64,000 nucleotides of DNA, taken from positions 332,867 through 396,866 of the forward strand of contig JAAEAF010000128.1 in the NCBI GenBank assembly GCA_011037195.1, given 5' to 3'. The position numbers were made by a program, and so were the translations under genes. Under the pieces are notes generated by a model. It saw only the letters and a program-made list of their open reading frames with translations. It ran no database searches and had not been told where the DNA came from. Origin of the DNA: Triatoma infestans (Eukaryota > Arthropoda > Insecta > Hemiptera > Reduviidae). How positions within the stretch are numbered: position 1 is the first letter of the stretch; each line of letters opens with the position of its first letter. Below are positions 48,901 to 60,552 of this stretch, in pieces.

Positions 48901-49774
48901 TTAGTTGTAAGTAAAAAACCTATCACTTTTATTTGAAACTCGTTTTCCAGAAAAATTGATTTTAAAGAGAACTGAGTTATCAATGATGCTGGATTTTCTG
49001 ATAATAACTTCATGTACAACCAGCCGTGAAAAAGTCGATTTTCCCTACCTACCTCTACGCTTATGTTAGAACAGCTGAGTAGAGGACTATTCAAGTTAAA
49101 GACTATTAGCCAATCATAACTTGTATTAATTATTGTATAGTAATCGTGCGAGTGTTCAGCTACACATTCTTTTAAAAAGTTTCTACTATTTATAAAAAGA
49201 TATTCGACGCTAAATTAAAACAGTTTTACAATTGAATTCAATTTAGTACACCACAATTCCTTTAAATCTTGTGGAGATCGGTAATTTCGAATTTGTAAAA
49301 CTGACACCATAATCTTGTCAAATAAATAACCATTAATATAATTTTATTCATCAATTAATATGCATTCATTCATTAATTCACTAACTAGAACTAATCAGCC
49401 CAAGAGAAATAAAACTTTTTTCTATTTAAAATAAAAATTGTAGCCAGTATGAAGCTACTAACAGTTAAAGAGTTAACAACACTTTTGTGAGTCAGCTGTA
49501 AGTTTAGCCTTTGTTCATGGTTTTATCAGACAGTGACTATGTACTATGACTACCAACCATTACTGACTTCTGGATAGTTGGCCGCACTACTAACTTACCA
49601 ACAATCCAAGTTACATATATAACCTGTAGACTTCTGTAATGTCCATTAAAACGGAAATCGGATTATCAAAAGATTCCATTTCATTAATTCTGTATGTTTC
49701 TAATAACATTTGTGTTTATTTTATTTTTGTCCTCTAGCTCAATACAGTTGCTGATATTTTATTTAATGTTGTAA
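48901..49774. other. no gene recognised
   Basis: AT-rich sequence with a repeat-like TATCACTTTTATTTGAAACT scrap near 48919. No coding signal. Confidence 0.5.
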
Positions 49775-50112
49775 ACTGGATTTTCAGGTTCGATCACAAA
49801 AAAAAAACTCTTTCACAAAAAAATTCAGGGTCTTTACAAAGGTTCTTTACAAAGGTTATATAATGCAAATCAGAAAAGAAAGTAAAAACTGCATAAAAGA
49901 GAATCTTAGTGTCTTCTACCTCAAATTCATGGTTGTGTGCAGTAGTCATGTCGGTTTTTTAATTTTGCAGTCATATTCATGTTGGTACAGTCTATTTTTT
50001 TAAATATTGAGATGTTTGTCCTATGTATGTTGCTGGGCATTGTAGACAATTTATTATAAACAACATCTAATAATAAAGTTGTGGATGTGGGGGAAAAGAG
50101 TTTTTTAGAGGG
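49775..50112 (-). pseudogene. inverted fragment of a Penelope-like element (GIY-YIG endonuclease)
   Basis: Read on the minus strand, 50090-49921 repeats the start of the endonuclease region found at 50165-50330 on the plus strand (ACATAGGACAAACATCTCAA, TAGACTGTACCAACATGAAT), so the two copies stand head to head. Further down, 49775-49810 matches the family's 3' tail (GGTTCGATCAC against its GTGACCGAACC). Truncated and non-coding now. Confidence 0.72.
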
Positions 50113-50117
50113 TATAT

Positions 50118-51074
50118 TTTTTTCCTCTAAAAAAACTCTTTTCTAAACTCAAAGACCCCCACATCCACAACTTTATATATATAAAATAAATTGTCTACAA
50201 CGCCCAGCTACATTCATAGGACAGACATCTCAATATTTAAAAAATAGACTGTACCAACATAAATACTACTGCAAAACTAAAAAGCCGTCTAACATGATTA
50301 CTGCACACACAAACATGAATTTGACAAGAAAACACTAAAATTCTCTCCATCAACAATAATAATAGAAAAGAAATGTATTGGAAATGATACATATTAAAAA
50401 AGATAAATTATCTATTAATTTTAGAACAGGCCGGAACAACCTATCCTTCAATTATAACAGTCTCCTGGAATTTCTTAAACAACATACATAATAAGACACG
50501 GTTTTCCCATCCGCTCTCCTAGCCCTTTATACATACCTTGACACATGCAATGTCCGTAACACATGGTGGTGGTATGTCAGAAACTAAACTGCAGTTTTTA
50601 AGAAATTCGGACAAGAAATTTGTCATTTCCATATTTCATTCTTATATACCATTTGTCATTTCCATATTTCACTCTTATATACCATTTGTCATTTCCATAT
50701 TTCACTCTTATATACCACATATTTTGAAAATTTTGATAGTTGTGATATAGTTTATTATTGATCTGTTCTGCAGTAATAGCAATAGTTTAAAATAAATTTT
50801 CAATTTGCTATATATATATATATATAAAATACTTTTATCTATTTAGTTTATTGATATAGTTTATTTTAAAACAAAATTTTTACGTTAGGTTTATATTTTT
50901 TATGTGTTTTTTCTTTCTTTTCTGATTTGTATTATAACCTTTGTACAGTCCCTGAAGAAGGCAATAAATTTGCCGAAACGTCGGTGAAAATTTAAAAACA
51001 GGTTTTTTTTTGGTGACCGAACCTCAAAATCCAGTTAATATCAAATACAGCGGTCGTAACGAACACCAAAACAT
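50118..51074 (+). pseudogene. Penelope-like element 3' part, second copy
   Basis: IYKINCLQRPATFIGQTSQY (about 50185) and NRLYQHKYYCKTKK mark the GIY-YIG endonuclease. One Cys of the pair is now Arg and YIG has become FIG, so it is inactive. The hammerhead-like motif at 50952-50985 has the same CTGAAGA/GCCGAAACGTCGG layout, but the cleavage triplet is GTG, which a hammerhead should not cut. A 33 bp tandem repeat at about 50605-50715 was added relative to copy 1. It ends with AACGGTCGTAACGAACACCA-like sequence, as copy 1 does. Confidence 0.78.
50605..50715. repeat. 33 bp tandem repeat inside Penelope-like copy 2
   Basis: Three units of CATTTGTCATTTCCATATTT plus CACTCTTATATAC, one with a T variant. 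Copy 1 at 40267-40400 has only a single equivalent region. Confidence 0.85.
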
Positions 51075-53885
51075 TTTATTTGATAGAAACACATTAATAA
51101 ACAATAAAGCCTAATGCTGAAATGTGACGTCATATTAATGGTGTATTATCAGCAGGAAGGTAAGTGGACGCCGTGGAACTTTTTACACACAGCCTTTTAT
51201 ATTATAATTTTAACGGGAATTACAACTGATGTGGTATTTGTTTCTGGAATTTTCAACTTTGAACGAAAATTTATTATCTTCTATTCGTGGAGGTTAGATT
51301 CCCCGACAAAATTTTCTGGATAACTGGATGTGCCACAGATTAATAAAAATGGATAATAGCAGAACTGACAATAAAAAAAAAATGAAAAGAAAGCTGGCTT
51401 TCTTCCTGTTTACACAGCATTCTTTTCTCATTCAATGAAAAATGTTTGTAGAAATAAAAAAAACAGTGACACGACTTTCTCTTACCGTAATAAGTACAAT
51501 TTAATGAGTAAATTTTCTTTAAAATTGCAATGTTTAGTTGGGGAATTTAGAATTTAATTGTCTACCTGAGCCTCCTTATATGGATCGCTCTGTTTCAAAA
51601 CCAACAAAGTTGTGACAATTTAAACTGACAGACCCCTAATACCCTCTTAAGTCTAATTTTTTTAAAAATGTTTCAAATAAAAGTGGTACGTTTCTATCTA
51701 TGGAGCAGGCATCTCAAGTATGAAAAGTCACAGGCAGCTCAACATGGTCTCCGTTTTGGTACCACCACTGCATCAGACATTAAGATTTCTGACAAAATGC
51801 TCCCACCGGAAGTGCGACTTTAATGAATAGTTTATTCAATTTTTCGTGATTTTCTCAGAAACAGATCCAACAATTTCCTTAAATCTTCGTGTAGTACCCA
51901 CAAACATGATAAATGTCAAGGAACATTTTCCAGGAAAAACTGATTTTTGGGAGGTTCTGGGGTAACAGTTGCTTTCCTCTAAAGTATCACTTCAGTATAA
52001 TATATGGTTAGGTCGTCTGCATAATATTGACACATATCGGAAGTATTGATGGAATTCCAAAATTGAAGAAAATTGGTTAACCAGTAGTGCGATTTTACAG
52101 GATAGGTTTTTCGAGTATTTTGCAATTTTCTTGAAAAAGTTTATAAGAATATTCTCTACATATGAAGTGATTGCTGGATAGATAGAAACGTATCAATGTT
52201 ATTTGAAACATTTTTCTGATAAAGTTGATTTTAGAGTGGTATGGGAGGGGGGTCTACAGTTAGTTTAAAGTTAAATTTCCACCAGGTTAGTTGGTGCTGA
52301 TATAGAGAGCTCCATATAAGGCCGCTCAGATATAAAAGTAAAATCCTCACACCATTTTCATGGCTAGCCCAACTAATTATTACAGTAAGAAAAAAGGCGT
52401 GTGAGTTTTCATCCAGATTTTTTTCTCGTCCTCAGTAGGTTTCCTGTAAAACATGTATTTCCTGTAGAAACTCAATTATGGAAATTGCGATCAAAGTACT
52501 TCCGCTTTCACAGCAGTAAGAGAAAGTAAAAAAAAAAGAAAGAAAAAATCTAAGTGGGCTTAAGATGAACATAAAGAGAAATAACGCCGATACAAAGTAA
52601 TAATCCAATTTGTTAGAAATAATGATGATTAAACAGTGTCCATAAATTATTTATAAGTTCATAATTTAGCCGACAGATTTCATTCCCAATTTATCGCCTT
52701 GTTTCTTATTGTTCTTTTCTTCATTTGTGCAGCTCTCTCTAGAAGATGACTTTAGTTCTTTAAACAAAAAAATATGGCAAACAGATGAAGAGCTGTAGCG
52801 GAGAGAGATTGTGTAAGTGGGAGAATGCCGGCATCTCTTCATTAAGGTGCCGTCCCCAGCGGAATAAATGAATAATAAATCTATTTAGACTATATGTAAC
52901 CTGCCCTTCAGAGAGAAAGAAAGCTTTTACTTAGATTTGAAAAACACTGGTAAAAAAGTAAGTAACAGTATTTATTCATACGTAATCAATAAAATTGGCA
53001 TGTTTTTGTTTTACTGCGGTAAGTTAGTATTGTGATCGGGTTAGATTTTCGAAATTCAGTTTTCAACGGTAATACATGTTTTGAAGTCTATTGAACACGA
53101 AAAAAAATAGTGACAGCAAGTTCAAACTTTAGGTATCTCCAAGGATCTGTTTGAGGTTAATAGTCAATTTTAAATTTTGTTTGCTCATTATACAAATACA
53201 GTTCTAGCACTCTGATTGGAAACATTATTCATTGGAAAATTGAATTCAGAGGAGTTTTGAAGAAAACTGTGAAATCGCGTCAACCTGTGTATGAACTTGT
53301 CTGGACAGCCAGTGATAATTAATTTCTTTTTCCTACTTTTGATGAAGAATCGGCAGATGAAAAAGAACTTAATTATTTGTTGCCAACGTTCCGACCAAAT
53401 TCCTGGCCTCTATCGGGGCTACATTTAGACAAAATAAATCTGATGTGAAACACTCACACGACTTTCTCTTACCCCTCTTTATGCAGTTACTTACAGATAA
53501 ATTTTCTTTAAATTCCCAAATTTGTTCGTCTGTCCTGACATGAATGTACAAGAGGAGCAGCGCCATGCCACCCCAACGGAGCCAGGTTGTAGAGAGCGCC
53601 AATAATACTGAATAAACAAATTTGGATTTTTTGGAAATTTGGAAAAATTAAAAAACCACTTCTGTAAAATCGCCTTTTTGGCAAACCAATATTCTTGGAT
53701 TATTAATAGTAGGTGGTAAAACCGTATATTATAGTGAAGTGGCACTTTAGAGGAAAACATACCGCTTTTGTCCCCCCCCCCCGGAACCTCCCAAAAATCA
53801 ATTTTCTTGAAAAAATGTTACAAGAAAATTCAAAAGAAATAAGGATTGCATTGGACACAATTTTTTTTCTTTACTTGAAAATAAT
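51075..53885. repeat. mostly decayed ACTTTCTCTTACT family sequence
   Basis: Copies or pieces lie at about 51460-52400 (start ACACGACTTTCTCTTACCG; blocks CACCGGAAGTGCGACTTTAA and TTTTCGTGATTTTCTCAGAA; end TTACAGTAAGAAAAAAGGCG), 52490-52520 (CACAGCAGTAAGAGAAAGTA), and 53015-53530 (GCGGTAAGTTAGTATTGTG to CACACGACTTTCTCTTACCC). The sequence AACGTTCCGACCAAATTCC at 53386 resembles the inverse of a GxCGGAACGTT hammerhead-like tail. No gene seen; a C run lies at 53771-53783. Confidence 0.5.
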
Positions 53886-53897
53886 AATGTTTTCTTC
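53886..53897 (+). repeat. target site duplication, left
   Basis: AATGTTTTCTTC, identical to 60416-60427 after the poly-A tail. It fixes the 5' boundary of the I-type LINE at 53898. Confidence 0.9.
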
Positions 53898-54315
53898 GCC
53901 CCTGCAGGACCGGGGACAGAATAGGCCTGCTCCTAATCCGGGATGTCGTAAGAGGCGACTAACAGGATATGGGGGAAGTGATTAGCACTTCTTAGGGAGG
54001 TGGGCTCTCCCTACTAGCCCAGCCTGACAGGGGGGTACATGAAATAGAACACAACCTAAAACACACTCATTCATAGATACACACACAACACACACACACA
54101 TACACACACACACTCACTCACACACAACACATTACAAAAGCCTGCAGGGTACACGAATAGGGCCCTAACTCAAGGTGTGAGCTACCGTGCTGAGGAGTTG
54201 GTTGGCGGCAGGGATCTTGGCCGTCTCGTACGGTGCCCTCCGGATACCAGGCGACCTCCGGTTGTAATATAGCCTTCCCACAGTATCCAGGCTCTGCTGT
54301 GGGCGACCGCCTTCC
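53898..54315 (+). promoter_or_regulatory. 5' UTR of the I-type LINE, probable internal promoter region
   Basis: The region is GC-richer than the surroundings and starts exactly at the target duplication. It includes CGGGATGTCGTAAGAGGCGA CTAA (about 53939-53962) and a (CA)n tract at 54070-54125. Non-LTR elements of this kind usually transcribe from a promoter inside their own 5' UTR. No specific promoter motif was identified, so this role is inferred from position. Confidence 0.5.
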
Positions 54316-55970
54316 TTGGAAGCTCGTGGGACCAAAATGAATCCTTCAAACACTAACAATTATCCAGAGAAGTCCGCCTCTCAAAAAACGGACAATCCAC
54401 ATCCTCTCCCAATTCTCCCCAACAACCTTCCTAACACCATCCAATCCACCGTTGCGTGCAACACACCCACTTTCCCTATTCCTACACATCCTCCCCCATC
54501 TACCCCGCTTGGAATCGAAACTTTGGCTGACAACGGAAAGGAAATGGAATTAACTACGGAAACAGCGACCAATAAAGCTCAAGGGTTTGCATTTACACTA
54601 CAACCCTTCGCCCCCTCTTCCCCGCCGAGGAAGAAGGCCAGGGGTGGCAACTCGAATAGTAAGAGAATCGGAGAAAGAGTTCATTTTTTGAACTTAGAGG
54701 AAGACAATTGGGCAAGATACTTTATTATTAAGAGGAAGGCTGGAACCTTTGCAAATGCATGTTCCTTTAAGCTTTTTAAAGAAATAAAAAGTGCGATGGG
54801 TAAAGCCAAGAGTATCAGAAAGCAGGGAGACGGCTCAATTTGTATTGAAGCCGAATCTCACGCTCAACTGACAGCGATATTGGGGCTAAACAAATTATTA
54901 GGAGTTGAAGTGGAAGCCATCCCACATAGGCGACTAAATTCCTCGCAAGGAGTCATTACCTGCAAGGACTTTCTCAATAGTAATTTGGAAGACATAAAAG
55001 AAGGTTTGGAGCATGAGGATGTATTGGAAGTCCGAAGAATAAAGAGGAAACAGGGGGAAAACCTAATTGATACGGCCTCTCTCGTGTTAACGTTTGATAA
55101 GCCAAAACCTCCCTCCACAATTGAAGCTGCTTTCTATAAATTAAAAGTGAGGCCCTACATTCCATCGCCTATGCGGTGTTTTAAGTGCCAGAAATTTGGA
55201 CATACGGCCCAACGTTGCAGCATAGCCCAGCCTATTTGTGTGTGCGGAAAACTTTCTTATGAGGGGGAATGCACCCCACCAATTATGTGTGTCAATTGTG
55301 GAGGTGATCATAACGCTCGATCTGCTGAGTGCCCAGTTTTACAAAAAGAAAAAGAAATTCAAAAAGTTAAAACGCTCCAGCAGTTGCCTTATCACGAAGC
55401 TAAGCAATGGTTGAGAGTAAATATTATGTCTTCCCAGATGTTAGCTTTGCACAAAAACTTAGAACACCCGTGCTCAGCTCCGAATCATTAAAAGGCCCGT
55501 CCCCGGCCATAAGGGGCAACATTATTAAGGTGGGTGAGATCCCACCACCAAAGATAACTGCCCCAGCAGGGGCATCGCTAACCGTTAGGTTAGCCTCACC
55601 GACCCCTACTACATTAGGGGTTCAAGAAACTAAGGTGGGTTCAAACCCACTCATAAATCTTGCTTCCTCACGGGACACCTGGCAGGTGGTGAGTCCACCT
55701 CGCCGGTCGCCTAGAAGGAAGCAAGCAACAATTGTATCACTACCTCGTTCACCTAAGGTGACTCGGGGTAGTAGATTAAAGAAACTTAGTGGAGCATCAT
55801 GCTCTTCCAGTCAAAATGTCTGTTCCCCGCGCCAACAATGGCAGCTCTTGGGAACAGATATAGATGCCTCAGAGTCGGAAGGTGGAACCGTTTCGGACCG
55901 CCCTCCTAGAATTTCGAAAAAGAGGGGATGGCCAGAAGGCAAACCCAGAAAAAATGCGTCTACTGAATAA
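54316..55970 (+). pseudogene. I-type LINE ORF1 (gag-like, zinc knuckles), one frameshift
   Basis: The ATG at 54316-54318 follows CTCGTGGGACCAAA. The first frame runs to 55491 and the natural continuation is the +1 frame from about 55407 (MVESKYYVFPDVSFAQKL), so one base was lost or gained near 55404. The N-terminus is Pro/Thr-rich, the middle is the conserved LINE nucleocapsid region, and the knuckles start at about 55177: CFKCQKFGHTAQRC, then CVCGKLSYEGEC and CVNCGGDHNARSAECP. The C-terminal part is basic and Ser/Pro-rich and stops at 55970. The protein would coat the element RNA and act as a chaperone in the particle. Confidence 0.88.
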
Positions 55971-56063
55971 ACCATATTTAATGACGAACAATCTGAAATT
56001 ATACAGTAAAATCATCATGTTCCTGCCATATGTGGTCATTTTGGCTCTGAGACATGAATTAAT

Positions 56064-59000
56064 CAATTATCCAATGGAACATGCGGGGTTACAAAAACAT
56101 TGTCGAAGGATTACACCGAATGATGACGGAAAACCGACCCATTGGCGTGTGCCTACAAGAAACCAAAGTAAGACCGGGGTACTCTATACGAATCCCCGGG
56201 TATACAACCTATAGTAAGGAGATACAACCCGCTCCAGGTGGGAGGGCGCACGGCGGAGTTGCCATCTGTGTAAGGGAGAACATCCCCAGCAGGCGGCTCA
56301 ATCTCAACACTAATCTACAAGCTGTGGCCGTGCGTTTAGATACACCGTTGCAGATCACTCTAGCAAGTGTTTACTTGCCTGATATCTACTGGCGAAGGGG
56401 TGATCTAGAAAACCTGCTCTCGCAGCTACCCGCACCGATTTTGGTAATGGGAGACTTTAATTCTCATAATACCTGAGTGGGGTTCAGCTTCGAGTGATCC
56501 GCGAGGCAGGTCTCTTGAAGAGATAATACATAATAATAATTTAATGCTACTTAATAACGGTGCCCAAACCCATTTTAATGAATATTCAGGTTCCTTTAGT
56601 GCCATAGATCTAAGTATAGCAACTCCCACCTTAGTTGTTCGTCTGGAATGGACTACGCTAGAAGAACTTTTCCAAAGTGACCACTTTCCAATTAAGGTAA
56701 CCAGCTCCATCTGCAGGTCTGATTTTGTCTCACCAGTGCGATACGACATTAAGAGGGCAAGTTGGTCCGCTTATTCAGCTAATATGGTGACTCCAGTATT
56801 TACTGGAGATGTCACCACTGACTCGAATAATTTTACGGAAGCGTTGGTGCGGGCGGCTGATGGTTCAGTGCCGAGGGTCGGTGGTAGAATCAAAAGATCT
56901 CCCGTTCCCTGGTGGACTCCAGACTGTAAAACGGCCAATGCGGCAAAGAAGCGGCCTTTAATCGATTTAAGAGACACCCGACGGAAGAAAATTTAATCAA
57001 TTTCAAGCAGTTAAGAGCCAGAGAGAGGCGAATCATTAAAAATGCTAAAAAGAATACCCTTGCCTCTTATGTGTCGACGTTATCTACATCGTCTTCACTT
57101 AGGGAGGTATGGAATAAAATAAAAACCCTCTCTGGTGGACACAAAATACCGTCGGTACCTGCTCTTCTTCAAGGAAATGTCGTCATCACTGAGCCGGAGG
57201 ATGTGGCTGAGTATTTCGCCTGTTACTTTGCACAAGTGTCAAGTTCACGAGCTTACTCGACTGAATTCCTTAGACGGAAGGGTGACGAGGAGCTGCAGCC
57301 CACTCGACTTTGACACCGCCACTATAGAAAGCTATAATGTTCCACTAACCATACACGAATTTGAAAATGTACTTGGGAAAACCAGAGATACTTCGCCAGG
57401 GCTGGATGGGATCCCATACGCCATGATAAAAAATCTGACTATGTCAGATAAGGAGCAGCTGTTGTGGCTTTACAACCGCATATGGGAGACCGGACAGTAC
57501 CCTGACAGTTGGCGGGAATCAATTATAATACCGATCCTTAAAGAGGGGAAAAATCCCAGCGACCCCTCTAGTTATAGACCCATTTCGTTGACCACCTGCT
57601 TGAGTAAAGTCCTCGAAGCAATGATTAATAACAGATTAGTACATATCCTAGAAACCAGAGGGCTTTACAGCCAACATCAAGCAGGATTCCGCAGGTATAG
57701 ATCTACTTTGGATCAAATGAGTCGCCTAGAAATATATATCCAGAACGCCTTCTTGAGAAGAAAACACGTACTGGCCGTGTTTTTTGACCTCGAGAAGGCT
57801 TATGACACAATTTGGCGGCATGCAATACTGCGGAAGTGTCACGAATGGGGATTGAGGGGAAATTTACCCAAGTTTATACGTAGCTTCTTGAAGCTTCGAA
57901 GAATAAGAGTACGTTTGGGGTCGGCCCTATCGGGCCCAAAAATTTTAGAAAATGGCATACCTCAAGGATCGGTATTAAGTGTAACATTATTTCTAGTGGC
58001 GGTAAATTGCCTAGCAGAATCAATAGGTGATTCCTTGCAGGTTTCCTTATATGTAGATGATCTCGCCATATACTTATCTGGTGATGACCTAGGTGAACTT
58101 GGGGAAACCTTACAGCAGGCAATAAATCGAGTGGCTGCTGAGGCTGCCAGAAACGGGTTCAAATTTTCTAGAACCAAAACGGTATGCATGCATTTTTGTA
58201 GATTAAGGCATGAACATAGTCCACCAAACTTGTATTTGGATAACGCACTAATAGAATACAAAGAAAGCACCCGGTTTCTGGGCCTCATATTCGATTCGAA
58301 GCTGTCATGGCAAGACCACATGGACTCAACTTGTCTTAAAGCAAAGAAGACCCTAGATGTATTGAAATTTTTGTCAAGCTATAGGTGGGGAACGGATCGC
58401 GAAATTTTTAAACGCATATTTATTTGTATTACCCGCTCTAAGTTAGAATATGGCGCTCCGGTGTACAGCTCAGCACGCAAATCACGCCTAAAACTACTTG
58501 ATAAAGTATATAATGAGGGATTAAGGTTGATAACAGGCGCCTTCCGTACCAGTCCTTTGCAAAGCCTCTATGTAGAATCAGGATTGCTGCCACCACAGTT
58601 AAGAAGGGAAAATTTGACACTATGCTATGTCGCCGGAATATGGGGAAAATCAATGCATCCACTGTTTCATACCATATTCGAGAGCCATTCCGATGAAGAA
58701 TTCCGACAACAGAGTACACGGACGCTACCTCTTGGATTAAGAGCTAAACGCCTTATGGAAGCGGAGGGATTGGAGTTTTGCCCGGTAGAGGAGTGGAAGT
58801 TTAATACCACTCCTCCCTGGGTAATATCCCCTGCTTGCGTCCTCCGTATGGACTTGGCATTATATAAAAAACATGATACCCCTCCCGTTATCTACCGACA
58901 AAAGTTACTTGAAATCTTAAGTTTTTATCACGATTACCGGCCTATTTTTACAGATGGGTCGAAGATAGATAACGGTGTAAGCTGTGCTGTGTACACTGAT

Positions 59001-59534
59001 GGAGTTACCCTTACATGGACACTCCCTCCATATGCTACAATGTATACGGCAGAAATGTATGCAATATGTCAGGCCCTGAGACTCTCACTTTCAAACAACT
59101 ACAATAAAGTGCTTGTGTTATCTGACTCTTTAAGCACATTGACGGCTCTCCGGGAAACATTCTCAGCTGCGTGTAGACATATAAATAACGTCACCCCTGT
59201 GCGTCCCACTGATCTACAAGTTTTTATAAAAGAAAAACTAATTAGAAAATGGCAGCACCAATGGGACGCCCTAAATGAAAAACTAAACGACATAAAACCA
59301 TGTGTGCGAACTACAACAGCTGAGACTTTCCCGCGGCGTGAAGCGGTAATAATAACGAGGCTAAGGATTGGGCATACCCGTGTTACCCACGGGCACCTCC
59401 TCTTAGGAGCTAGAAGACCGAGGTGTTCATGGTGTAGAGAAAGACTGACCGTATCACATATATTGGAAGGGTGCCAGGCTCTTCGACAGTATAGAGAACA
59501 AGCGGGCCTGCCACATGATTTGCTGCAGTATTAG
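56064..59534 (+). pseudogene. I-type LINE ORF2: endonuclease, reverse transcriptase, partial RNase H
   Basis: It opens at IIQWNMRGYKN (56064; stop codon just upstream, start codon unclear). AP-type endonuclease: ICLQETKVRP-like block (about 56140), GDFNSH (about 56452), SDHFPIKV (about 56677). Reverse transcriptase: TSPGLDGIPYAMIKN (about 57390), FFDLEKAYDTIW (about 57780), NGIPQGSVLSVTLF (about 57950), YVDD (58050-58061). RNase H: FTDGSK (about 58948), YTAEMYAI (about 59040), SDSLSTL (about 59119). The HVGIxGNExAD block is missing, and the text goes straight to CRHINNVTPVRPTDLQVFI. The end carries CSWCRERLTVSHILEGC, the usual zinc domain. Frameshifts near 56472, 56970 and 57290 break the frame; the RT to C-terminus is open for nearly 2.3 kb. 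Confidence 0.88.
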
Positions 59535-60391
59535 AATTAGGGTCTCCCTATATAACAAGGCTATTTGCTTTTTTAAAGAGAATTGATTTTTACTATAAAA
59601 TTTAGGTTTAGGTTTAGATTATTTTAGTAAAGGGGAGAGGAATATCGAGTACTCTCCCCTGTGTGAATGGAATGTATATAATTAAAGGAATGAATGTATT
59701 TATTAGCGAGTTTGTATTTATTAGCGAGTTTGTATTTATTAGCGAGGTTGTATTTATTAGCGTGAACGTTTTAATCGAGTGAATGATGGTATGAATGAGG
59801 TGTAAATAGTGTAAATAACATTAGATCTAGGTTATCTCAAAGGGTGTAGGAATAATTATAAAAGTACTACACCCTTATTAGATTTAGGAAATTTATAGAG
59901 AAGGAATATTTATAAAAGTACTTCCTCTAGGATGCAAATAGCCACTTGCAAAATGATGAGTTGAGTCCATTAAGCACCAAATTTGTTTACCTTATTAAAT
60001 TTTTAATTTATGGATTATATGTGATACAGATATTATATAGTATACATAACATCATGTCTCATAAATATATTTACTTGATAGATTAATCAGAGATAGACTA
60101 ATGACATGGAATATGTTTTGACAGATAAAAGATTTATTTATTTTATAAGGCTTGTAAAGGATGGCACTACTCAGGTATCCGCACTCCCCCTCGTCGACTG
60201 GATCGATGATCTAAGTGGAGATGTGTGGAACCATGTCCGACATCCTGGGGCTCCAACATATCTTGCTCGCCAAGATAATGCGTCGGATGCCTTACGGGAA
60301 ACAGTGGGGCATGTGCCACCCCAGTTAGGGCAGAATCGGCTCGAGAAGAGAACAGTTCGAGGGGCGCTAATGACCTTGGTTGTCGATGCGC
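59535..60391 (+). other. 3' UTR of the I-type LINE
   Basis: Non-coding, ending GCTAATGACCTTGGTTGTCG ATGCGC before the poly-A. It includes an 18 bp tandem repeat at 59695-59765 and a CTACACCCTT pair (59845, 59866). The open frame 60106-60591 crosses the poly-A and is not a gene. Confidence 0.75.
59695..59765. repeat. 18 bp tandem repeat in LINE 3' UTR
   Basis: TGTATTTATTAGCGAGTT is present about four times, the last two with small changes. Tandem repeats in the 3' UTR occur in some LINEs. Confidence 0.85.
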
Positions 60392-60415
60392 AAAAAAAAA
60401 AAAAAAAAAAAAAAA

Positions 60416-60427
60416 AATGTTTTCTTC
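60416..60427 (+). repeat. target site duplication, right
   Basis: AATGTTTTCTTC directly after the A run (the two leading A residues overlap the tail). Matches 53886-53897 perfectly. Confidence 0.9.
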
Positions 60428-60530
60428 AGAGATTTTTCCAGCTTAGCCTGCTTTATTTTGTGGTCATCCACCAGTTTCGGATGTCCGCCCATCATCAGGA
60501 TGTCTTGATAAACAGTGCGACTTACATAGA
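60428..60530 (-). repeat. arm of the palindromic hammerhead-like repeat
   Basis: AGCCTGCTTTATTTTGTGGT, CATCCACCAGTTTCGGATGT, CCGCCCATCATCAGGATGTC is one arm of the family seen at 25863 and 15554. Read on the minus strand it has CATC, CTGATGA, a GG/CC stem, GAAAC and GGTG GATG. The cleavage-site base is G, so it should not cut. Its other arm would lie left of the LINE insertion but is not clear there. Confidence 0.65.
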
Positions 60531-60552
60531 GCTTAAAATGAATTTCGATAGT

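Larger units (their letters stand above)
53898..60415 (+). mobile_element. full-length I-type non-LTR retrotransposon
   Basis: The insertion is bounded by a perfect 12 bp target duplication AATGTTTTCTTC (53886-53897 and 60416-60427) and ends in about 24-26 uninterrupted A residues (60392-60417). Order: GC-rich 5' UTR with a (CA)n tract, ORF1 (gag-like), ORF2 (endonuclease, RT, RNase H), and a long 3' UTR with an 18 bp tandem repeat. Being complete with clean ends, it must be recent compared with other repeats here; yet ORF1 and ORF2 carry frameshifts. It interrupts a copy of the palindromic hammerhead-like repeat on its right side. Confidence 0.92.

Noticed and set aside
57874..58719. Minus-strand frames of 82-119 residues
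   Set aside because: Antisense shadows of the I-type LINE reverse transcriptase.
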